Under the pieces are notes generated by a model. That model saw only the letters and a program-made list of their open reading frames with translations. It was not told where the DNA came from and made no database searches. From Pseudomonadota bacterium (GTDB lineage Bacteria > Chloroflexota > UBA6077 > JAJPHF01), in the NCBI GenBank assembly GCA_021325365.1, contig JAJPHF010000014.1:62001-126000 (forward strand): a stretch of 64,000 bases of DNA, given 5' to 3'. The translations under genes and the position numbers were made by a program. Position 1 is the first letter of the stretch, and each line of letters begins with the position of its first letter. Below are positions 8,740-15,871 of this stretch, in pieces.

Positions 8740-8811
8740 AAGCTGCCGGCCCCAGCTGGTGTGTACGTTTGGCGAAGCCAGACTTACACACCAACCTGGC
8801 CGAGAGCCTAG
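8738..8811 (-). repeat. 74-bp palindromic element family 1, copy A (reverse)
   Basis: Reverse-complement copy of the 74-bp element also found at 14717-14790 and 31072-31145. It aligns without gaps; my hand count gives 60/74 identities to copy B. Arms GGTGTGTAAGTCTGGC and GCCAAACGTACACACC flank a TTC loop. The outer ends read CTAGG...CTTAG on the minus strand. Confidence 0.8.
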
Positions 8812-8850
8812 CATGGGCCGCAGCACAGCGGGCGGAGAGGAGGTGGGAGG

Positions 8851-9831
8851 GTGGCAGTGCGAACGCTCGTCGAGGCGGTCCGCGACGGGCTGGCCGAGGA
8901 GATGCGCCGCGACTGGCGGGTGATCGTGCTGGGCGAGGACGTGGGCGTACACGGCGGCGTCTTCCGTGCTACCGACGGCCTGTATGCCGAGTTCGGGCAA
9001 GACCGGGTGATCGACACGCCGATCGCCGAGCTGGGGATCGTCGGAACCGCGATCGGCAGCGCGCTGAACGGGCTCCGGCCGGTCGCCGAGATTCAATTCG
9101 CGGACTACATTTTCCCGGCCGTCGACCAGATCGTCAACGAGGCGGCGAAGATTCGCTATCGCTCGAACGGGGGCTTCGGCTGTCCGATGGTCATTCGCGC
9201 GCCCTACGGCGCCGGGGTGCATGGCGCGCTGTACCATTCGCAGAGCGTTGAAGCGTTTTTCTGCCATGTGCCGGGCCTGAAGGTGGTCACGCCCGCCACG
9301 CCCTACGACGCCAAAGGGCTGCTGAAGGCTGCCGTGCGCGACGAGGACCCGGTGCTGTTCTTCGAGCACAAGCGCACGTATCGGCGGGTACGGGGCGAGG
9401 TACCGAACGACGATTACGTCGTGCCCATCGGCGTGGCGGAAGTGAAGCGGCCGGGCCGGCACGTGAGCGTGGTCACCTATGGAGCGATGGTTCACCAGGC
9501 GCTGGAGGCGGCCGAGGCGCTGGCGGGCGAGGGCATCTCTGTCGAGGTGGTGGACCTGCGGAGCCTGTTGCCGTGGGACCGCGAGACGGTGGCCGCGTCG
9601 GTCAGCAAGACGAACAAGGTCGTCATTTGCCACGAGGACGTGAAGACCGCCGGGGTCGGCGCCGAGGTGGCGGCCTTCATCGGCGAGGAGCTGTTCGAGG
9701 AGCTAGACGGTCCGATCATGCGCGTCGGGGCGCTGGACACGCCCGTGCCGTTCGCGCCTACGCTGGAGGAGGCGGTCATTCCGGGCACGCGGCACATTCT
9801 GGACGCGATCCGGCGCCTGGCGGCATATTAA
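8851..9831 (+). CDS. bkdB: branched-chain 2-oxoacid dehydrogenase E1 beta subunit
   Basis: Partner of E1-alpha that completes the TPP site. The 326 aa match the usual length of the family. Features: VIVLGEDVGVHGGVFRAT near the N-terminus, DTPIAELGIVGTAIGSAL, QFADYIFPAVDQIVNEAAK, the MVIRAPYGAGVHGALYHSQS block, and a transketolase C-terminal domain with VEVVDLRSLLPWD. The start is GTG 8851, with AGGAGG about 8 nt upstream. It ends 3 nt before the E2 gene. The 300 bp separating it from E1-alpha hold three palindromes and no clear promoter, so expression of the E1-beta/E2 pair may depend on read-through. Confidence 0.92.
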   Translation: MAVRTLVEAVRDGLAEEMRRDWRVIVLGEDVGVHGGVFRATDGLYAEFGQDRVIDTPIAELGIVGTAIGSALNGLRPVAEIQFADYIFPAVDQIVNEAAKIRYRSNGGFGCPMVIRAPYGAGVHGALYHSQSVEAFFCHVPGLKVVTPATPYDAKGLLKAAVRDEDPVLFFEHKRTYRRVRGEVPNDDYVVPIGVAEVKRPGRHVSVVTYGAMVHQALEAAEALAGEGISVEVVDLRSLLPWDRETVAASVSKTNKVVICHEDVKTAGVGAEVAAFIGEELFEELDGPIMRVGALDTPVPFAPTLEEAVIPGTRHILDAIRRLAAY

Positions 9832-9834
9832 GCC

Positions 9835-11274
9835 ATGTCTACGCCCGTGACGATGCCACAGCTAGGCGAGTCGGTGGCCGAGGGGACGATCGGTCGGTGG
9901 CTGAAGCGCCCCGGCGACCACGTCGAGCGGGACGAGCCGCTCGCGGAGATCATCACCGACAAGGTGAACGCGGAGCTGCCGTCGCCCATCGCCGGCCAGG
10001 TGGAGGCGCTGCTCGTGGACGAGGGTGCAACCGTCGCGGTGGGCACGCCAATCGCGCGCATTGCCGCCGCCGACGCGGCCGCGCCCTCGGCCACAGCCAG
10101 GCAAGCGGACGAGAGCGGTGCAGAGCCGGCGGCCGCAGACGTTGGGATGTTCGCGGGCACGCTGGAGTCGCTGGACGCGCCGATCGCCAGCGGCGCGGCA
10201 CCGGCACGCCCGCGGGACGACGCGGCTGCGGTGGCGCCAAGTCCGGCGGCCGGCGCCAGCGACCGGCGCGTCCGCTCATCGCCGCTGGTCCGCCGCCTCG
10301 CCGAGGAGCACCAGGTGGACCTCGCGCTCGTTCCCGGCACCGGGCTGGGCGGCCGGGTGACGAAGGACGACATCCTGAACTACATCGCGGGCCGGCAACC
10401 GGTGGCGGCCGAGATGCCGCCGGCAGCCGCGCCGGCGGCGGAAGGGGCGCGAGCTACGCCAGCCGCGGCGCCGGTGCCCGCGCCAGCTCCGCAGCCTGCA
10501 GCGCCCGCGCCGGCGGCCACGCAACCGGCGGCTGCGCCGACCGGCATAGGCGGCGTGGCCGGGGCCGCCGGGGAGCGCCTGCCGCTCACGCCGATGCGCC
10601 GCATGATCGCCGAGCACCTGACGCGCACGCACCAGACGGTGCCGACCGCCTGGACGATGGTCGAGGTGGACGTAACCGGGCTGGTGCGGTGGCGCGAGCG
10701 CGTGCGGGACGAGTTCCAGCGCCGTGAAGGCGTCGCACTGAGCTACCTCGCGCCGTTTATCCAGGCGGCAGTCGAGGCGCTGAAGCAACAGCCGCTACTC
10801 AACGCGCTGTGGGCCGACGATCACATACAGCTACGACGACGCATCCACGTGGGCGTCGCGGTGGCGCTGGACGACGGCTTAATCGTGCCCGTGCTCCACG
10901 ACGCGGACGAGCGCAACCTGGTGGGCATCGCCCGCGGCCTCGCCGACCTGATCGCTCGCGCGCGCGCCGGCACACTGGCCCCCAGCGACGTGCAAGGTGC
11001 GACCTTCACCGTCAACAACACAGGCGCTTTCGGCTCAGTGGTTTCGGTGCCGATCGTGCCACACGGGCAGTCGGCCATCTTGACGATGGAGGCGATCGTG
11101 AAGCGGGCCGTGGTCGTAGACGACGCGATTGCCATTCGCTCGATGATGAACGTCTGCCTCACGTTCGACCACCGGGTGCTGGACGGCGCGGCGGCGGGGC
11201 ACTTCTTGCAGGGCGTGAAGCAGCGGCTGGAGAGCTACCCGCCGTCCGCTTACGGCGGTTGGCAGCCCAGCTGA
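9835..11274 (+). CDS. bkdC: dihydrolipoamide acyltransferase E2 of a 2-oxoacid dehydrogenase
   Basis: Transfers the acyl group to CoA and forms the complex core. Length is 479 aa with one N-terminal lipoyl domain (about 3-77; lipoyl lysine K43 in EIITDKVNAE). Ala/Pro-rich linkers (about 80-140 and 185-235) flank the peripheral-subunit-binding domain (SSPLVRRLAEEHQVDL, about 146-182). The C-terminal catalytic domain ends in LTFDHRVLDGAAAGHFL, with the HxxxDG active-site motif. TDKVNAE and the single lipoyl domain are common in branched-chain E2 proteins. No E3 (dihydrolipoamide dehydrogenase) gene is present in the window, so the complex must borrow it from elsewhere. Confidence 0.93.
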   Translation: MSTPVTMPQLGESVAEGTIGRWLKRPGDHVERDEPLAEIITDKVNAELPSPIAGQVEALLVDEGATVAVGTPIARIAAADAAAPSATARQADESGAEPAAADVGMFAGTLESLDAPIASGAAPARPRDDAAAVAPSPAAGASDRRVRSSPLVRRLAEEHQVDLALVPGTGLGGRVTKDDILNYIAGRQPVAAEMPPAAAPAAEGARATPAAAPVPAPAPQPAAPAPAATQPAAAPTGIGGVAGAAGERLPLTPMRRMIAEHLTRTHQTVPTAWTMVEVDVTGLVRWRERVRDEFQRREGVALSYLAPFIQAAVEALKQQPLLNALWADDHIQLRRRIHVGVAVALDDGLIVPVLHDADERNLVGIARGLADLIARARAGTLAPSDVQGATFTVNNTGAFGSVVSVPIVPHGQSAILTMEAIVKRAVVVDDAIAIRSMMNVCLTFDHRVLDGAAAGHFLQGVKQRLESYPPSAYGGWQPS

Positions 11275-11579
11275 GGGGCGGCCGACAGCGGGGCTGCGGC
11301 CTGCCGGGGCCGCAGGCGGCCAGGAAAGGCGCCCCGACAAGACCGCCGGAAGTTGCAGGCGAACACGAGCGCCGCCGCCGGGCGCTTGGCATAGTATCCG
11401 TAGCTGTTGAACGCCCGGCCAGCGGGCGGCAGAGGGCGAGCCCCTGCCCTACGACGCGAGGACGGCGATTAAGGGCAGTTGCCCTACGAGGTGGCCGCTG
11501 TACAGCGGCGCCACGAGCGCGAAACCGCGAAAGGGCAACCGGAGAGGCGCCACGTCAGAGTGGCTGCCGGGTCAGGGGG
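11275..11579. other. convergent intergenic region E2 / bactofilin
   Basis: A 305-bp gap. A 6-bp hairpin GCCTGC-CGGGGCC-GCAGGC about 25 bp past the E2 stop could act in transcription arrest but lacks a T-run. The tract near 11470 contains GGGCAGTTGCCC (palindrome) and two copies of CTGCCCTACGA-like sequence. No gene was recognised. Confidence 0.4.
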
Positions 11580-12224
11580 CTACTCGCTGGGGATGCTGTT
11601 GCGGCTGCCAGCCGCGCCGGGGAGCCGCCGCCCGGTTGGGCTGGCGGGCGTCTCTCGCTCGGCGGCGCTGCCGTCCTCTGGCTCGCCGCGGTTCTTCATC
11701 TTCATCTGCCCGTCGAAGTAGGCGCCCTCTTGCATGATCAGGGAGGCCGCGTTGATCTCGCCGGTGACATGGCCGGTTGGCTTGATCTCCACGCGGCCCT
11801 TGGAGAAGATCTGGCCGTCGACGGCGCCGGAGATGGTGATCTCCGCCGCCGTGACCTTAGCGTTGACGCTCGCGCCCTCTTCAACGTAGACGGCGTGCTT
11901 GGACTCGATCTCGCCCTGCGCGGTCCCCTGGATGCGGATGCTGTGCTCGGAGCGGATCGTCCCCTGGATGGAGGACTCTCGCCCGACCACGGTCTCCACT
12001 GGCTCGCGCGCGCCTGCCGGCGTCGGCATCGGCGGCGGCGCTGCCGGAGCGGGCGCGGGCCGACTCGTCAGCGTGACGTTCGCCTCCGGCATCTGCGCAC
12101 GGGGCCCGGTCGGCGCCGCGCCCGGCGCGGGCGGCAGATCGGCCGCGTCGGCAGGCGGGACCGCCTCGGGCTCGTCCTCGTTCCCGCGATTGCCGCCCTT
12201 GGAAAAACGCGACCAGTCGTACAT
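11580..12224 (-). CDS. bactofilin family cytoskeletal protein
   Basis: Bactofilins polymerise without nucleotide into membrane-associated filaments that organise envelope growth or polysaccharide machinery. The 214-aa protein has a disordered Pro/Ala-rich N-terminus (to about residue 72). The DUF583 beta-helix follows (about 75-185), visible as repeats such as SSIQGTIRSEHSIRIQGTAQG and ITISGAVDGQIFSKGRVEI with GxI/V turns every 16-18 residues. A charged, disordered tail ends it. ATG 12222-12224 is chosen because GGGAGGG lies about 7 nt upstream; a TTG two codons earlier is possible. It is divergent from a glycosyltransferase. Confidence 0.85.
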   Translation of the reverse strand: MYDWSRFSKGGNRGNEDEPEAVPPADAADLPPAPGAAPTGPRAQMPEANVTLTSRPAPAPAAPPPMPTPAGAREPVETVVGRESSIQGTIRSEHSIRIQGTAQGEIESKHAVYVEEGASVNAKVTAAEITISGAVDGQIFSKGRVEIKPTGHVTGEINAASLIMQEGAYFDGQMKMKNRGEPEDGSAAERETPASPTGRRLPGAAGSRNSIPSE

Positions 12225-12274
12225 GGCCAACCCTCCCGCAGACCCGCCGCGCTCTCAACGCACGGCTTGCGGCC

Positions 12275-12280
12275 AGTATA
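12275..12280 (-). promoter_or_regulatory. -10 box TATACT of the bactofilin gene
   Basis: TATACT reads on the minus strand about 50 nt before the bactofilin start, in a divergent gap whose other gene has its own TATACT 28 bp away. No -35 consensus. Confidence 0.45.
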
Positions 12281-12307
12281 GCAGAACTGACGGGGCGAGG
12301 GCAGCCG

Positions 12308-12313
12308 TATACT
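12308..12313 (+). promoter_or_regulatory. -10 box TATACT of the GT9 gene
   Basis: TATACT on the plus strand about 80 nt before the GT9 start. It forms a divergent promoter pair with the box at 12275-12280. Confidence 0.4.
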
Positions 12314-12392
12314 GAAATGCAGCCCTGTCGCGGTGCAAAACGCGCGGAGTCGCGGCACCGGAAGTGGCTGACACGTCCGATAAGTGAGCTTC

Positions 12393-13490
12393 ATGGAGCG
12401 GTTTACCGACCAATCACTGCGGCCGGCGCCACACCTCGCGGTGCTGTTCTACGACTCCATCGGCGACTTCGTGGTGGCCACGCCGCTGTTGCGCGGCCTG
12501 CGCGAGAAGTACCCTGGCTGCACGGTGGACTATTTCGGCGGCGAGCGGACACGGGAGCTGGAGGAGGCGTCGTCACTGCTGGACAGCCGCTATTCGCTGT
12601 TCGGCGCACCGGGGAGCCTGCCCGGCCTGCCCGCCTACGTAGCCGAGCGCGTGGCCGTGGCGGGTCCCTACGATCTCGCGGTGAACTGCGAGTCACATCC
12701 GGCGGCGCGGCTGGCGCTGGCGTTTCTCGCCCCGCGGTACGCCGTCGGCCCAGCTTACGGCCCCGACCTGCGGGCGGACTTGCCCTACGGGACGGGACGC
12801 GTCGACGCGCTGTGGGAGGAAGGCTGGAATGCGGCGGACCTGCTCGACCGGTATGGGGACGTGCTCGACACGCAGTACATTGGCGAGATACTGTGCCGGC
12901 TGGCGCGGGTAGAGACCGACTTTTACCGAACCGAGGCGCCGATCGCGCCGCCTGGCCCCGGGGTGCCGGACGTGCTGATCGCGACGGGCGCGAACCGCGG
13001 CGCGAAGCTCTGGCCGGGCGACTACTGGCGCGCGGTAATGGACTGGTGCGCGGGGCAAGGGCTGACCGTGGGACTGCTGGGCAGCGCGCCGGCGCAGCAG
13101 GCGCAGTATTACCACTCGGTCGACACGGAGAGCTGGCTGCTGGCGCAGACGGCGCTAGAGGACCTACGGGGCCGCTACACGCTGCCGGCGGTGGCGGGCG
13201 CGCTGCAGCAGGCGCGGGCGTGCGTGACGATCGACAATGGAATCATGCACCTGGCCGCCGCCGTCGGTACGCCGACCGTGGCGATCTTCGGCGGCAGTCC
13301 GTGGCGCGTGTGGAGGCCGCGGGCGCCGAACGTGCAGACGCTGCTGCCGGCCGAGCCGTGCTTGCGCTGTGAGGAGAACCGCTTCCGCAACGACGGCTGC
13401 TTGCTGCCCGAGCACGTTTGCATGCTGAGCGTTGCGCCCGAGCGGGTGGTCGCGGCGCTGAAGACCGCGCTCGGCACGGCGCGAAGCTAG
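12393..13490 (+). CDS. glycosyltransferase family 9 (heptosyltransferase-like)
   Basis: GT-B-fold transferase of the ADP-heptose:LPS heptosyltransferase type. Length is 365 aa from ATG 12393; GTG 12384 is an alternative start 9 nt earlier. The N-terminal HLAVLFYDSIGDFVVATPLLRGL is the canonical GDxxxxTP acceptor-side motif. The C-terminal domain shows TGANRGAKLWPGDYW and ACVTIDNGIMHLAAAVGTPTVAIFG, the nucleotide-sugar-binding D-x-G-x-x-H-L-A motif. A Cys-rich CLRCEENRFRNDGC segment near the C-terminus may bind a metal. Its place beside a bactofilin suggests a role in surface glycans; the acceptor is unknown. Confidence 0.85.
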   Translation: MERFTDQSLRPAPHLAVLFYDSIGDFVVATPLLRGLREKYPGCTVDYFGGERTRELEEASSLLDSRYSLFGAPGSLPGLPAYVAERVAVAGPYDLAVNCESHPAARLALAFLAPRYAVGPAYGPDLRADLPYGTGRVDALWEEGWNAADLLDRYGDVLDTQYIGEILCRLARVETDFYRTEAPIAPPGPGVPDVLIATGANRGAKLWPGDYWRAVMDWCAGQGLTVGLLGSAPAQQAQYYHSVDTESWLLAQTALEDLRGRYTLPAVAGALQQARACVTIDNGIMHLAAAVGTPTVAIFGGSPWRVWRPRAPNVQTLLPAEPCLRCEENRFRNDGCLLPEHVCMLSVAPERVVAALKTALGTARS

Positions 13491-13511
13491 CGAGCCGGCC
13501 CCGCGGAACGG

Positions 13512-13517
13512 TACAAT
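13512..13517 (+). promoter_or_regulatory. -10 box TACAAT of tRNA-Pro
   Basis: TACAAT ends 14 nt before the first base of the tRNA, so a transcript starting about 7 nt downstream of it would have a 5' leader of about 7 nt. No -35 consensus. Confidence 0.5.
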
Positions 13518-13531
13518 TCCCAAGCGACCGA

Positions 13532-13607
13532 CGGGGTGTAGCGCAGTTGGCAGCGCGCATGGTTTGGGACCATGAGGTCGGCGGTTCAAGTCCGCCCACC
13601 CCGACCA
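13532..13607 (+). tRNA. tRNA-Pro (anticodon TGG)
   Basis: Full cloverleaf. The acceptor stem is CGGGGTG (13532-13538) with CACCCCG (13597-13603), followed by discriminator A and a genome-encoded CCA. The D-arm contains AGTTGG. The anticodon stem is CATGG/CCATG with 7-nt loop TTTGGGA, giving anticodon TGG. The T-arm GGCGG-TTCAAGT-CCGCC is perfect. It decodes CCA and, by wobble, other proline codons. Confidence 0.97.
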
Positions 13608-13893
13608 CTACACCTTCCCCGATCGAGCAGGCCCCAGGGCGCTCGGTGCTGCCGCGTCTTCCCCGCGAGGCCAGATAGGCGCGGTGACCCGACCGCCGCG
13701 GCGTGGGTCGGCGCCGACACCCGGGCCTGGGCCGGGCAGCAGTTTGCACCCAGACAGAGGCGGCGGACGATGCCGGAGGGGCCGTGGCCATTGGGCCGCG
13801 GGCGTGCATAAACCCAGCCCCTGTGACCTGCTGGTTGACCGCCTAGCCTGCGTGCTGCACTAGCGCCAGCTCGGGGCCCGCGCCGGAATCCCC
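13608..13893. other. intergenic region between tRNA-Pro and the Rad52 promoter
   Basis: About 286 bp with no recognisable gene. No T-run terminator follows the tRNA. The sequence is GC-rich with several short inverted repeats. The regulatory part begins at 13894. Confidence 0.4.
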
Positions 13894-13922
13894 TTGCGAC
13901 AATCCGGCGCCTCTTGTACAAT
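13894..13922 (+). promoter_or_regulatory. sigma-70-type promoter TTGCGA-17-TACAAT (Rad52 gene)
   Basis: TTGCGA (13894-13899) and TACAAT (13917-13922) are separated by exactly 17 bp. This is one of only two promoters in the window with a good -35 at ideal spacing. The predicted start is near 13929, inside the LexA-like palindrome. Confidence 0.75.
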
Positions 13923-13927
13923 GGACT

Positions 13928-13941
13928 AGAACAAACGTTCT
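13928..13941 (+). promoter_or_regulatory. LexA-like SOS box AGAACAAACGTTCT
   Basis: AGAAC-N4-GTTCT is a perfect 5-bp-arm palindrome. It matches the GAAC-N4-GTTC core of the Gram-positive LexA (DinR) operator, which is also reported for green non-sulfur bacteria (Dehalococcoides). It covers the predicted transcription start, 5 bp after the -10 box, an effective position for repression. The gene behind it is a DNA-repair annealing protein, which makes SOS control likely. Confidence 0.75.
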
Positions 13942-14012
13942 GGTGGCGCGCGCGGCCACCGGGCGGCGTTCGGGCTCCTGGTGCAAGACAGCGGAGATTG
14001 TGAGGAACAGAG

Positions 14013-14720
14013 ATGGTGGAGAAGGTGCAGGAGCTAGGCAAGGGCAGCGGGCGAGGACTGAAGGACGAGGCGAGCAGCGGGGTGCCCGCCGCTGGCACGG
14101 TAGTGGAGGTGTACCAGCGGCTCGCGGCGCCGTTCGAGACGACGTTCCGCGACAACCGCGGCGGCGTCGAGCTGGAGTACATCACCGGCGAGCAGTGCGT
14201 CAGCCGGCTGAATCAGGTGCTTGGCCCGGCGGCCTGGTCGTTCGTCGTGCGGGAGCACGGGCTGAACGCCGAAGCGGACGAGATCTGGGTGCTGGGCGAG
14301 CTATCGGTCACGATTGACGGCGTCACGGCCACGCGGCAGCAGTTCGGGTCGCAGAAGATCAAGCGCGCGCGCCAGACGGGCAATCCGCTGGACATCGGCT
14401 TCGACCTGAAGGGGGCGACGACCGACGCGCTGAAGAAGTGTGCCAGCCTGATCGGTGTGGGGCTCTACCTGTCGCGCAAGGAGGCGCCCGCCGCGGCGGA
14501 CGCGGTGGCGGCAGGCGACACCGGCGAGCGCCTGACGTGTGAGAAGTGTGGGCAGGAGCTGGCCGAGATTCGCTTCCGGGATGGGACCGCCTGGCTGCCG
14601 GTGCAGCTGGCGAGCCTCGGCCGCCGCAAGCACGGACAGGTGTTGTGCATGGACCACTACCGGCAGGCGAACGAGGCGCGCCGTCGCGCCGAGCAGGCGA
14701 ACGAACAGGTTGCGTTCTAA
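14013..14720 (+). CDS. Rad52/Rad22-family DNA annealing protein with C-terminal zinc knuckle
   Basis: Predicted single-strand-annealing recombination mediator. Length is 235 aa. The Rad52-like core (about 45-155) contains LNQVLGPAAWSFVVREHG, the beta hairpin WVLGELSVTIDGV, and DLKGATTDALKKCASLIGVG, which matches the conserved AVTDALKRALRxFG helix of Rad52. The C-terminal part has C176/C179 and C212/H215, a likely zinc ribbon not found in eukaryotic Rad52. GAGGA about 6 nt before ATG 14013 supports the start. The promoter carries a LexA-like box. The TAA stop lies inside a 74-bp palindrome, and a uracil-DNA glycosylase is encoded convergently just beyond. Confidence 0.8.
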   Translation: MVEKVQELGKGSGRGLKDEASSGVPAAGTVVEVYQRLAAPFETTFRDNRGGVELEYITGEQCVSRLNQVLGPAAWSFVVREHGLNAEADEIWVLGELSVTIDGVTATRQQFGSQKIKRARQTGNPLDIGFDLKGATTDALKKCASLIGVGLYLSRKEAPAAADAVAAGDTGERLTCEKCGQELAEIRFRDGTAWLPVQLASLGRRKHGQVLCMDHYRQANEARRRAEQANEQVAF

Positions 14721-14790
14721 GCACTCGGCCAGGGCGGTGTGTAGGTTTGGCGAAGCCAAACCTACACACCGCCCTGGGCCGGCAGCTTAG
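14717..14790 (+). repeat. 74-bp palindromic element family 1, copy B (most perfect)
   Basis: Runs from CTAAG to CTTAG. The inner arms 14729-14751 and 14755-14777 are 23 bp and perfectly complementary around a GAA loop; the outer ends pair imperfectly. The stop codon of the Rad52 gene (TAA, 14718-14720) is within its first four bases. It is followed directly by the convergent UDG gene and could act as a bidirectional terminator, but has no T-run. Confidence 0.85.
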
Positions 14791-14808
14791 CTCCCGGCGT
14801 CGCTTCCC

Positions 14809-15444
14809 TCAGACGCGCAGGCGGTCACGGACGCTGGCGAGGTCGGCGGCGACTTCCGCCTCGGCGCGCTGGCGGGCGTCACCCTCGAGGCGCAGGACGT
14901 AGGCCGGATTGTAGGTCGCCAGGGTCGGCGTGCCGTTCGCCGCACACCGCCACTGGCCGCGGTCGCGCGTCATCTTGAAGTCCCGGCCGATCAGCGCCCG
15001 GCCCGCGGTAGCGCCGACGCAGAGGACCGCTTCGGGCCGCAGCAGCGCCAGCTCGGCATCCAGCCACGGGCGACAAGCGGTCAACTCGTTCGCCTGCGGC
15101 GGCCGATTGCGGAGGCGGCCGCCCGCGGCGGCCGTGGGCCGGCAGCGCACGACGTTGGTGAGCCAGACCTCCTTGCGGCTCAGGCCCAGTTCCTGAAGCC
15201 AGCGCCCCAGTAGTTGGCCCGATGGTCCGCTGAAGGGTCGACCGCTCGCGTCGTCGGCTTCGGAGGGGCCCTCGCCGACGATCACTAGCCGCGCGGTCGC
15301 CGCCCCCTCGCCGAAGACTACCTGCTGGCGCGTCGTCGCTAGATTGCAACGAACACAGGCGCGGGCGGCCGTGCGCGCCTCGTCAAGGTTGCCAAATGTC
15401 GTGGTCGGGGCTACGTCCGCGAAGAGATCGAGCTGTCGGTCCAT
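14809..15444 (-). CDS. udg: uracil-DNA glycosylase, family 4-like (Fe-S)
   Basis: Excises uracil from DNA at the first step of base excision repair. Length is 211 aa from ATG 15442-15444; longer readings enter the promoter. Cys residues C30, C33, C101 and C124 fit the 4Fe-4S ligand set of family 4. Motif A is GEGPSEADD (57-65), followed by GRPFSGPSGQLL and NVVRCRP. The C-terminal motif reads YNPAYVLR, with Asn where family 4 enzymes usually have His (HPA). That could alter catalysis or indicate a subfamily. TATACT ends only 6 nt before the ATG, so the message may be leaderless. Confidence 0.88.
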   Translation of the reverse strand: MDRQLDLFADVAPTTTFGNLDEARTAARACVRCNLATTRQQVVFGEGAATARLVIVGEGPSEADDASGRPFSGPSGQLLGRWLQELGLSRKEVWLTNVVRCRPTAAAGGRLRNRPPQANELTACRPWLDAELALLRPEAVLCVGATAGRALIGRDFKMTRDRGQWRCAANGTPTLATYNPAYVLRLEGDARQRAEAEVAADLASVRDRLRV

Positions 15445-15450
15445 ACCGAC

Positions 15451-15456
15451 AGTATA
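15451..15456 (-). promoter_or_regulatory. -10 box TATACT of the UDG gene, implying a leaderless mRNA
   Basis: Minus-strand TATACT ends 6 nt from the ATG, so the usual initiation distance puts the transcript start at or next to the first codon. No ribosome binding site is visible. The box overlaps an ATAC-CGACA-GTAT inverted repeat. Confidence 0.45.
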
Positions 15457-15503
15457 GGTCCGCGGCGCGCGGCTGACGGTCCGCGGGTCACTCGGACATC
15501 GCC

Positions 15504-15509
15504 TACAAT
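15504..15509 (+). promoter_or_regulatory. -10 box TACAAT of the small gene at 15580
   Basis: TACAAT 70 nt before ATG 15580, in the divergent gap with the UDG gene. No -35 consensus. Confidence 0.4.
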
Positions 15510-15579
15510 ACCGACAGCACGGCGGGTAAGGGCCGGCGCCCGCGCGGCCCCCGCGGTAGTTCGCAGCGTGGAGACGAGC

Positions 15580-15849
15580 ATGGAGCAGGAAGCGTCGGCG
15601 CCCCAGGCAGTTGAGCAGGCGCTGCGGTCGGCGACCGGGCGGCCCCCGGCTGATGCTGCCGTCGCGCTGGCGGAGCTGGTCAACCGCAGTGCCGTCGAGC
15701 TGCACAAGCTGGCGCGGGCGCAAGCGCAGGCGCGGCGGGGGGAGGCGGACTGGGGCGACTGGGCGAAGCTCGCGAACGCCGCGCGCACGGCAGTGCTGCA
15801 AGCAGCGAGCTGCCGCGACGCGGCGCGCGGGCTCAGCGAAAGTGCCTAG
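15580..15849 (+). CDS. small hypothetical alpha-helical protein
   Basis: I do not recognise this 89-residue protein. It is Ala-rich and predicted helical throughout (LAELVNRSAVELHKLARAQA), with no membrane segment or Cys motif apart from one Cys. ATG 15580 is preferred over GTG 15568 because GGAG lies 6 nt upstream. Its own -10 box lies 70 nt upstream. The stop TAG forms the left end of a short palindrome shared with the stop of convergent ilvE. Confidence 0.5.
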   Translation: MEQEASAPQAVEQALRSATGRPPADAAVALAELVNRSAVELHKLARAQAQARRGEADWGDWAKLANAARTAVLQAASCRDAARGLSESA

Positions 15850-15871
15850 CGCGACGAGCTGGCGCGCTTAG
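15846..15871. terminator. short palindrome between convergent stop codons
   Basis: CTAGCGCG and CGCGCTTAG flank a 9-nt loop. The TAG of the plus gene (15847-15849) and the TAA of ilvE (TTA 15868-15870 on plus) lie at the two ends. It is probably a bidirectional hairpin terminator, although no T-run follows. Confidence 0.45.
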
